14,235 nt of DNA from Gymnopilus junonius (taxonomy: Eukaryota > Basidiomycota > Agaricomycetes > Agaricales > Galerinaceae): contig JADNYJ010000749.1 in NCBI GenBank assembly GCA_015501075.1, positions 1-14,235 on the forward strand, in the 5' to 3' direction. Shown here piece by piece: positions 1-7,306 of the stretch (positions within the stretch are counted from its first letter, which is position 1; each line of letters opens with the position of its first letter). The translations under genes were made by a program, and so were the position numbers. Under the pieces are notes generated by a model that saw only the letters and a list, made by a program, of their open reading frames with translations, had not been told where the DNA came from and did not search any database.

Positions 1-2184
1 TCAGGCTGTTTACGTTATAGCTCCGCATTTATAACGAGCAGCAGATCATACCCATGTCAACTGAGTAGAGGCTGTGTAGGGTGAATCTTTCAACTCGAGG
101 AAATGATGTAAATTTGATGGAGCTTTTATTTTATTTTGTGGACTGAAGGATTTTATGATCGACTTCTTTGCTATTTATCCAAATAATGATACTCTAATAA
201 GATGATATTACACGACAATTTATCTACTGCAGTCATGCATGCAATCGCATTTGCTTTATTGTCTGTTTTATTCAAGTTTTATTGTTGATATAATCCCGCC
301 GGCGCCAAGACCGTCTGATCGGAGCCTCGTGGTGGCTATGCACATCCTTTCTTGGAAATTTGTTCCTGTTGAGTCAACCACGCATCAATTTACCGCTGGC
401 AAATTTACTCTCTTAACTCCTCTTTCATTTTTCATTGAAATGCCCCACTGTCTACTGCTCAACTCATAGGTGATGCCTGCCAAACCGAATGATGGACCTC
501 GGTTATTATGAACTTCGTTACCAAGCTCCTGGGCAGTGATCAATGCCACGGGCGATGTCGGGCACAACACGAGACGACGTGTTCAGGCAGGTCAGCCATA
601 ACCGCCTCCGAAGAGCAGCTATGTAGCCAAGCTGACGTTAAATCCCAGGACAATATAACTTGTTCTTACCTTTCTGAGCGTCCCTGACTGTCTGCTCGCC
701 GATGGAAGGCGGAGACTTCGGCTACGAGAACATGACGAGGAACTCCGTTAGTAGAATCACTGTACCTCATGGCGATGACAAGGGACTCCAGTGGTTTTTC
801 TGGCCCCAAATCAAACAAAGGCAGCTGCACCTCGTGACTAGTCGTAGCACACGATATCTTTCTTTCATGAAGGCTGGGCAGTTTCGCACTAAGAAACATC
901 GGTATAGGTCGGGCCTGGCGATGTGGACAGGGCTCAGTCACACCCACGTATCGCTTGGAATGGCAAGGGCTTTCGCTCATTTGGTTTTGTTCTCATGTTA
1001 CGTTCACGTCGGATGTTTGCTTCCGTGGATTGCTCCGACGTTAATTATCCCAGTAAGTTTACATGAATCTCGTTATCCACTTCAAGTACTTACTGGAATT
1101 CTGATGATTATATCACGCCTGAACCAGATCGACGCTTGTGTGAGCTACGATAAGCGACTGGACATACTTCAATAATTATTTTGATACGCCCAACAGTCAA
1201 GCTGGTCCGCCCGCTCTTTGAAGGATTTCGATTTCGGGTTCTGATCCTTTTCTTTCTCCAGGAATGATCCTTCTTCATCGGCGTGAACTTGCAATTCCTA
1301 AGGCGTTCATCATGTTGGTATTTGCCACTGCTACATCAGAACCATTTTATTTTGCTGGTCCTCGCACCGAACGTCCCAGTCATGTGGCTTCTCATTACCA
1401 GAATCGGGATAGATAACAGATTCACAGATAGCGTCTCTGATGTTCAAGAACTCTCGGAAGTCCTCAGTAATATTCCATTTCGAGTGCATTGGAGATCACA
1501 TCTGCATAGCAACCTCCACTTTTTCTTTCTGTGCTCGACCAGGTACACTCATCTCCAGGCTGACAATTGCAAGCCACACTTGCTGCGTAATTGGAAATTG
1601 GTGTCCTAAGGTCTCTTACGACGCTTACGAACCATCCTCATGACGTAGTGGCGCCTGGCACCTGCGGCAGTGGCAAAAGGTGATCTCGACTTCTGCCGCT
1701 GTATGAGTGTAACTGATTCGCCACATCCGCCCAAGTACAGTACCAAATGATTCGGGGCCGATTTTCTCGCTTAACTCCTTCCTCTTTTTTCTTACTTAAT
1801 GCGCGGTGTACATTGCTCCTGGGACATCTTCTACATTAGCTACGCCCGAACACGCCGGTAGCCTTTTCAAGGTCGAACGAACGGGACCGCAGCAAAGCTG
1901 CGAGACTTTGTTATACTCTCTAAAACGAAACCATTTTAAATCCGTTACGTTCATGAATACTGGGTATATAGGCAAGTAAAAAATAGGTAATTTTTGAGCG
2001 CCGTTGTTTTTGTAACATCATACATGTGGTCTATGTTTTTGCGTCGCTTTATTTCTGAGCCGTCAAGGATACCAGACATTTTTCGAAACTAAGCCTGTCT
2101 GTGTCACCCGTCGTGCCAAATTACTTTCCACTTCCCGTCTTGCATAAAGATTTGATGTTTCGTGGCGGCTAGAGTCTAGACCTC
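1..2184. other. Intergenic, no supportable gene
   Basis: I see no recognisable protein family, RNA gene or element boundary here. Several frames stay open for 60-157 codons on both strands, the longest on the plus strand at 702-1175, but such lengths are expected by chance in this much sequence. None shows a domain, signal peptide or convincing exon chain. A minus-strand reading with a plausible 51-nt intron near 619-669 is described among the rejected items. Confidence 0.5.
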
Positions 2185-2185
2185 G

Positions 2186-2219
2186 ACGCGTTCCAAAAAA
2201 GGCATGGGTCGCGACGCGT
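2186..2219 (+). promoter_or_regulatory. Paired ACGCGT (MCB-type) boxes
   Basis: ACGCGT occurs at 2186-2191 and again at 2214-2219, 28 bp apart, and each is preceded by G. ACGCGT is the MluI cell-cycle box bound by the MBF (Mbp1/Swi6-type) factor that drives G1/S genes in fungi; this is known from yeasts. The pair lies 109-142 bp upstream of the start codon at 2328, a normal position for an upstream activating element. That it is functional here is inference. Confidence 0.45.
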
Positions 2220-2226
2220 CAACGAT

Positions 2227-2240
2227 TATATAGTCACGTG
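2227..2240 (+). promoter_or_regulatory. TATA-like element and CACGTG box
   Basis: TATATA at 2227-2232 is followed directly by CACGTG at 2235-2240, about 90-100 bp upstream of the ATG at 2328. The first could be a core TATA element. The second is a palindromic E-box bound by bHLH factors in fungi. Both are short and only suggestive. If the TATA is used, transcription would start near the upstream ATG at 2261. Confidence 0.3.
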
Positions 2241-2260
2241 CAAACGCCCGTGCAACAAAA

Positions 2261-2425
2261 ATGACAAGTGACATAAAACACCTCTTGACCACGGACCACC
2301 ATCTCTTCCTCATCACCGTAGGCAGCGATGGCGACCATTGTAGAGCACCCAATGTCCGCTCTCAGCGATATTCAGAGTTCTTCTCAGAGAACACGACGAC
2401 CTTCTATCGAAATCATCGATGTTGA
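2261..2425 (+). other. Possible overlapping upstream ORF
   Basis: An ATG at 2261, with A at position -3, opens a 54-codon reading frame that ends with TGA at 2423-2425. It is out of frame with the main start at 2328 and runs across it, so any ribosome using it would bypass the main start. Whether it lies in the mRNA depends on the transcription start, which I cannot determine. Its protein sequence shows no domain. Confidence 0.3.
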
Positions 2426-4028
2426 CTCTTTTGTTCCGCTTGAAGGTTCCAACTCACAACGCCAACAAAACCGACCAGCACCTAGACCAGTGCAACAACG
2501 CACTTGGACCCAGCCAGAGGCTATAAATTTGATTGATAGTGATGATGAGGTGGAATTTGTACCTCAGGTTCTTTCTGGTCACGGTAAGCGGTCACCTTTG
2601 CGTGGTTGACGTGCTTTGCTCACTCTTCAAATGGCTATCGAAAATGCAGATGTGGATTGGAATCGTAGTCATCGTCGTTTCATATCTCCGCGACCTCAAG
2701 CCTTGTCAGCTCCGAATACACCCCCGCCGGTTCCACCTGTACCTCCGGCTTATACAGGGCATCTTTCTCTCCCAATGAGGGCACGCCCTCCCTCATTTCC
2801 ACCACCACCACCTCCAGTTTTTCCGAGTGCCGAAGGATTTATCTTCCATCCAACCCAACAACCAGCCACGGCTGGTCCGTCGAGTTCGCGACAAACGGTC
2901 CCTGCTCCACAAGCGGCCCCCGTCTCACATCATGTTCCAACTATGGGCTTCGGTGGAGCCCTGCTATCTTCCAGAGCCCAGTCCATTCAACGATCAGCAG
3001 CGCGACAGGCACGTTCCGCAGCAATTACAAGACGAAGATCCACCAATGCGAGGGGTCCTGGAGAAGCACTTCCTTCGTGGCTCCGAGACGACGATGAGGA
3101 CGATGCTTCCATCGTTCACTTGAACTTTTTCCTCGACAATAACTTCAATGATTTCGAGTATGCTAGACACCATCATTTTACCCAACGCCGACCGTTCAAA
3201 GAATCTCGTGAGAACGACCAGTATCGTCAGTCGTATACTCATCCCCCCCAACCGGAACCAGGATTCACTTTCGACTTTGCGCCGGAAGATGAGGATGTCC
3301 CACGCTCGCGCTTCTTCCCACCTACCTCTGCCGATGAACCTATTATTTTGGATGATGATGACGACCTGACGTCGAAACGTAGTGCCAGACAATCGTCAGG
3401 AGTTCACGAATCTTCCTCTGGAGCTGGGAAGTTGAACACGGTCCTTGTTTGCGCCAAATGTTTGGATCCCCTTGTCCTTAATGCAGGTCTTGATCCTCAA
3501 GAGGGACAATTCCGACGTGTATGGGGTTTGAGATGTGGGCATCTCATAGATGAGAAATGTCTGAATGAATTGGGACAGCCAGTTCACCAAGCTGAGGACG
3601 TCATCGTGGATCGAAAGGGAAAAGGCAAGGCTAAAGCAGTTCAGCACAAACATACATACGGAGATGCAGTTCCGGAATTGCAGTCGCTGGCAGAGGCAGA
3701 GGTGCCCAACATCCGCTCTCGCCTTCGTTCACGAGGCTCCAACCTCCTGCCATCCTTACCATCATCCAATGGAGGGTCGTCTTCTTCAGCATCGGGATCT
3801 TTCGACCAATTCGAGTATTTACCTCCTCCCACCAAGAAACGCCGGACTAATAACAAGAAACCGAAAATCGAAGGGGAGTTTGAGTGGCGCTGTCCTGTTG
3901 CAAATTGTGGGGGGGTGCATGTGAGCGTCAAGATGGATGGGATTTGGGGGCCTGAGAAACAAAGAGACGTTAAAGGCGTCAAGGGTTTGCAGACGGAGGC
4001 TAGGGGTGCCGTTGCTATCTTTGCTTAG
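2328..4028 (+). CDS. RING-like protein with SUMO-interaction motifs (candidate STUbL)
   Basis: Two exons, 2328-2583 and 2650-4028, are joined over a 66-nt GT-AG intron with an in-frame stop, giving 544 residues. Three hydrophobic-plus-acidic stretches resemble SUMO-interaction motifs: residues 27-33 (IEIIDVD), 66-74 (INLIDSDDE) and 316-324 (PIILDDDDD). Residues from about 100 to 340 are Pro/Ser-rich and look disordered. A RING-like metal site follows: C353-x2-C356, then C381-x-H383-x2-D386-x2-C389. After about 110 residues rich in Ser and basic residues comes C500-x4-C505. K481-R484 and K488-K491 form a bipartite nuclear localisation-like signal. Known STUbLs (RNF4, Slx8, Rfp1/2) join tandem SIMs to a C-terminal RING and ubiquitinate SUMO-modified proteins in the nucleus. 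Assignment to that class is inference, since D replaces one RING cysteine and the last Cys pair has unusual spacing. It could instead be a SUMO-binding scaffold without ligase activity. The start at 2328 has G at -3 and +4. Confidence 0.8.
2584..2649 (+). other. Spliceosomal intron, 66 nt
   Basis: The donor is GTAAGC at 2584 and the acceptor is TGCAG ending at 2649. The intron interrupts codon 86, which becomes GAT when the exons are joined. Its length is a multiple of three, but it contains an in-frame TGA, so retention would give a 93-residue product carrying only the first two SIM-like motifs and no RING. Confidence 0.85.
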
Positions 4029-4734
4029 TTGGAGTTCAGCCATTGCTCCCTCCTTTTCTTACCTTTTCTTTGCACGTTTATTTATGGACGGACACACCTG
4101 CTCGTTCTTGCATATTTTTCTTTGCATTGCATACTCCTTACTCCATTTCTGATTGTCACATACTATTGCTATCTGTTTTTTCATAACTTCAAGCGTCCTC
4201 CACCCATTATTCGGTGTGAAATACATACCTCCATCCTCATGCATAGGTCAGTTGTTTGTCTCTGCATAGTTCTCGGTGCGTCGCAATCATTTTTTCATAA
4301 CAATACAAAGATTTAATTTCAGCGAGCGTATGTACAAACAGGCTGTATTGCTTGATAATTTCCAGGCATAGATGGACAATCTAGTCGATAATTTGAACCA
4401 TTTAGCTACCAAGAGGGATGACATCTAAAGATAATAACAATAATGAGGTTGTAGCAAGCCCAGAGCGTCATCTCAGATGACAGGCTCTAGCAAGAGGCAG
4501 ATGAGAGGATGACAGAACTAGAAAACCCAAAAGAAAAGGGAAAGACGATATTGATGTGACAGCGATAAGAGTTTGGTTATGAGCCAGAGTAACACGGTGC
4601 TTCGACAGGGAAAGTTATCTTTCAAAAGAGGACCCTGACTTGTCTAGGAAGCGATAAAAGATTATGGAAAGACGAGAAAGAAAAGAAATGCAGTCTTAAT
4701 GCATTACAAAGCAAATGCAGGAATGTATGTCGTC
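4029..4734. other. Convergent intergenic region (3' UTRs)
   Basis: This stretch separates the ends of two converging genes. The part just after 4028 is pyrimidine-rich and probably 3' UTR of the RING-like gene; the part before 4735 is purine-rich on the plus strand and probably 3' UTR of the DUF1996 gene. Short open frames here show no domains. I see no repeat or RNA gene. Confidence 0.55.
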
Positions 4735-7238
4735 TTAATTCGTGAAATCATGATGGTGGATAAAGGCGCTGCGACGGCGGTGCTTCTCCATGCCACGCCT
4801 GGCCAAGGTCGTGGATCGCCTCTGACGGCACTTGGATGCTGAGCCCGAGTCGTCGTCGCTGCTGCTGTCGCTCAAGGACCCAGCTGAAGGCGATGAAGAA
4901 GATCCGCCGGAAGAAGAGCCAGAGGAGGAAGAGCCAGAGCTCGATCCTGCGTTGGCTGGAGCTGCAGCAAGGATGGAAGGCTGCGAAGCCGGGGCAGGGC
5001 CAGCATTAGCAGGCGCAGGCGCTCCACTACCACTTCCACTTGCAGGAGCAGCGGCAGGTGCGACGGTAGGTGTCGCCTCTGCGGCAGCGGCACCACCAGC
5101 TCCAGGGGTCTGAGCAAGTGGGATTCCAAGCAAAGTAATCGACGGGATCGAGATGAGCGGAATTGAAATGCTCGGGATCGAAAGACCCGGGATTGAGAAG
5201 CTCGGAATGCCATTAGGAATTGTGTGGGAAGTGGCTGGGTGGGTTGTGATGGCTGTGGTAGTCGAGGCAGCATGAGAAGTGGTGGCAGGTGAGGTGGCGG
5301 GTGAAGAAGCAGACTTTGCGATGGACGTCGTGGCGGGTGTCGTGGCGGGAGAAGAAGCAGGTTTTGAGGCAGACGTCGTCACAGGCGTGCTTCCTCCACC
5401 AGCGACGGTCTGAGCAGGGACTACATCAGACCCAGTGGCAGTGGGGTTCTGACCAGTGTACGCAAAGATCGGCTCAATAAGGGGAGGGGTGACGTCGTCA
5501 GTGAAGATGGTCGCTGTGTGGCCAAAAGGTTGAACGGGGTTGTTTCCAGGAAGCTTGAGGAGAGTGCCAGTAGCTGAAGAGAATCAAGAAACATCATCAG
5601 TCAAAAATCATTTCGAGTTGAACGAGAATGAGAACTAATGTTTACTTTGCTCGTCAATGGCCTTCGTGATGTAGCAGTTCTTTCCTTGGTTCAGGTCGAA
5701 GATGCCTTGCTGAGCACAGCAGGTAGCGTCGCCAAACTCATTGCAGTGGCACTCGTTAACGGCCTTCTGCAAGACACCTGAATCCCATCCGTTGATGAAG
5801 TCGGCGTGGTACCCGTAGCCAGTGGCGTCTCCGTAGGAGAAACTGTGGTAAAGGGAATCATTTCTGAGTGACTGAAAAAAGCAGGACAACGTTTGCTAGA
5901 CTTACACAAATGGCTGGGAGGTGTTCATGGCTTGAGACCTAACGCTATCGAAGTCATTTGAACCCAGTAAACCTAGTAATCGGTAATGCCCCTCAGGAAG
6001 GTATTCCCCGACATGTGACAAGAGGGCTTACCTCCATAAAAATACGTGGAAGGACAACAGGGAACTTGGGGTCACTGCACGATCCGCTGTCAGGTCCGGT
6101 GGAAAGGAAGGAGACATGCGACTTGTGGTCAGGAGAGTCGGTGTTCTAGGTTGCAAAAGGGAACGTTAAGGTTACATTATTAAGAAATTGTGTGGACTAA
6201 CCTTTCCGTCCCAGCAGCTAGGGAAATTCTGATCAAGGAATCGATTAGTGAACCGACTAAAGAACAAAAACATCAGACGAACAATCTGAGCGCGGATACC
6301 ACTGGGGCATGATTGAGCAGGCAGCTCGTTAAACTTGGTCGAGACACCATTGAAGTCAAGGCAAAGGAAGGTGACGGCTTGCTGGGCAAAGCTGTTTGGA
6401 TTGTAGGTGCGCAAAGTCGGATCACCTAGAGCGCGAAAATATTCAATTATGGTTCCACTTTTGGTGTCAAGATGCTTACCACTCAGCATGCGGAACTAAT
6501 TAACGGATATAAAAATGTCAGGTTCCGGGACGAGAAAATAGAAGTAGAATACTGACATCATCGGGGAAGGCAGTCGTCGTTCCTGGAGTGTCACTGAACA
6601 GATAGTCTGATGACGACAAATTGTTAGCTGCTACAAATCCAGCTAATCTCCAGTTCCTTACAACTATATCAAACCATAGTTAGAAAACGAACGAGAAAGA
6701 AAAGGAATGAACAAACATAACTGCACCACCGTTCAAACTGGTGAAGCTCCCATTCTTCCACCTTTGTCAATCAACATTAAAACTCATCAAGCAGTAAAAA
6801 AAACAGCCATACTGGAAATAAAGATGCTATAAAATTTTTGTCAATCATATTATCGCGAAAAAAAAGTATAATATATTTACAGGGAACCAATAAGCAGACT
6901 TGTCTTGTGGAATAGGAATTGAGGTACATTCACTCTCGCGAAGTGAAGAGGTGTTAGTCGTAAATCGGAAGTTGCTTCCGCCGAGAACTTCATGAGGCAT
7001 AATTAAAATTTCCATCAAAATTGATTGACTAAATGTTCACATACCTGAATGCACATGGCTAGAGACCCTGCCAGGAGTGACGACTGGGTCAATACGTTCA
7101 GTAGTGATGAAATCCTCTATGATCCATAACAAATGAGCAAACATCCCTCGCTTTTCAACGCGAAAACGAACCAATTCCCATGAGCCAGTAGGCATGGGCC
7201 GAGGCTGCCGCGGCTGCCAAAGTCAACAAGAGCTTCAT
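4735..7238 (-). CDS. Secreted DUF1996 protein, frame-disrupted as given
   Basis: The start at 7238 gives a signal peptide (residues 1-16, MKLLLTLAAAAASAHA), then DUF1996 to about residue 300 and a low-complexity tail of about 280 residues; total about 583. Exons on the minus strand: 7238-7172, 7116-7045, 6987-6881, 6826-6813, 6761-6722, 6606-6557, 6495-6480, 6425-6283, 6228-6202, 6145-6032, 5972-5906, 5842-5646, 5573-4735. Family landmarks are TERIDPVVTPG, SSHVHSVLGGSNFRF, SDTPGTTTAFPDD, CLDFNG, NFPSCWDG, DHKSHVSFLS, GDATGYGYHADF and CHCNEFGDATCC. The fold is predicted to be extracellular and cysteine-bridged; the family's biochemical role is unknown to me. The tail is Ser/Thr/Ala/Pro-rich, probably O-glycosylated, and ends in a basic, His-containing stretch, so it is not a typical GPI signal. 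Two problems: exon 11 lacks one base (near 5963-5965), and the junction between 6722 and 6606 is not resolved. The gene may be intact with sequence errors, or recently broken. Confidence 0.85.
5143..5211 (-). repeat. 15-bp minisatellite encoding SIPxx pentapeptides
   Basis: Four 15-bp units, 5143-5157, 5158-5172, 5173-5187 and 5188-5202, are followed by a partial unit at 5203-5211. On the plus strand each begins CGGGAT or CGGAAT. Read on the minus strand they encode SIPGL, SIPSI, SIPLI and SIPSI within the tail of the DUF1996 protein. The unit length keeps the frame, so copy number can vary without breaking the gene. Confidence 0.85.
5282..5377 (-). repeat. 48-bp imperfect tandem duplication
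   Basis: Positions 5282-5329 and 5330-5377 are two adjacent 48-bp units that share the pattern GTGGC(A/G)GGTG near the start and GAAGAAGCAG in the middle. They encode two similar Ser/Thr/Ala/Pro-rich 16-residue segments (containing SASSPAT and KPASSPAT) in the linker after the DUF1996 domain. This is consistent with expansion of the tail by in-frame slippage. Confidence 0.75.
6202..6228 (-). other. 27-nt micro-exon of the DUF1996 gene
   Basis: This exon encodes exactly nine residues, NFPSCWDGK, in phase 0 at both ends. It is bounded by an upstream intron ending GATCAG (6282-6229, 54 nt) and a downstream intron starting GTTAGT (6201-6146, 56 nt). The residues are a conserved cysteine-containing block of the family, which supports the exon call. 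Confidence 0.8.
6480..6495 (-). other. 16-nt micro-exon of the DUF1996 gene
   Basis: It encodes FRMLS plus the first base of a glycine codon, between introns 6556-6496 (61 nt, donor GTCAGT) and 6479-6426 (54 nt, donor GTAAGC). Joined to its neighbours it restores the sequence FPDDFRMLSGDPTLR expected of the family. Confidence 0.8.
6813..6826 (-). other. 14-nt micro-exon of the DUF1996 gene
   Basis: It encodes HLYF plus two bases of a glutamine codon, giving WFPHLYFQWKNG across three exons. The flanking introns are 6880-6827 (54 nt, ends ATAG) and 6812-6762 (51 nt, starts GTATGG). The exact family match on both sides makes this a confident call despite its size. Confidence 0.8.
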
Positions 7239-7298
7239 GGTGAAAGAATGAGCGTGCTGTAGAAAGGACCGCAAGAAGGCTGGGAGAAAGAATGGAGG

Positions 7299-7306
7299 TT
7301 ATAAAG
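7299..7306 (-). promoter_or_regulatory. TATA-like element of the DUF1996 gene
   Basis: On the minus strand the sequence CTTTATAA lies about 61-68 nt upstream of the start codon at 7238, a normal place for a core promoter element in fungi. It stands in otherwise purine-rich (plus-strand) DNA. No other regulatory motif could be assigned with confidence. Confidence 0.35.

Noticed and set aside
619..980. Minus-strand exon-like frame (FDLGPEKPLESLVIAMRY and onward) followed by a 51-nt intron-like segment 669-619 with GTAAGA donor and ACATAG acceptor.
   Set aside because: The splice signals look good, but the joined frame ends after about 24 more codons, no upstream exon or start could be fixed, and no family is recognisable. 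The plus strand of the same DNA is also open by chance.
702..1175. 157-codon plus-strand open frame, the longest unexplained one.
   Set aside because: A frame of this length is expected about once by chance in a window this size; no domain, no promoter or intron evidence, and the composition looks random.
1340..1500. Minus-strand frame of about 53 codons beginning MHSKWNITEDFREFLNI that reads like protein.
   Set aside because: It is too short, a stop lies just upstream in frame, and I could not link it to other exons with convincing splice sites.
4832..5113. Plus-strand acidic/Ala-rich frame opposite the DUF1996 tail.
   Set aside because: It is the antisense shadow of the low-complexity Ser/Ala/Pro coding region on the minus strand.
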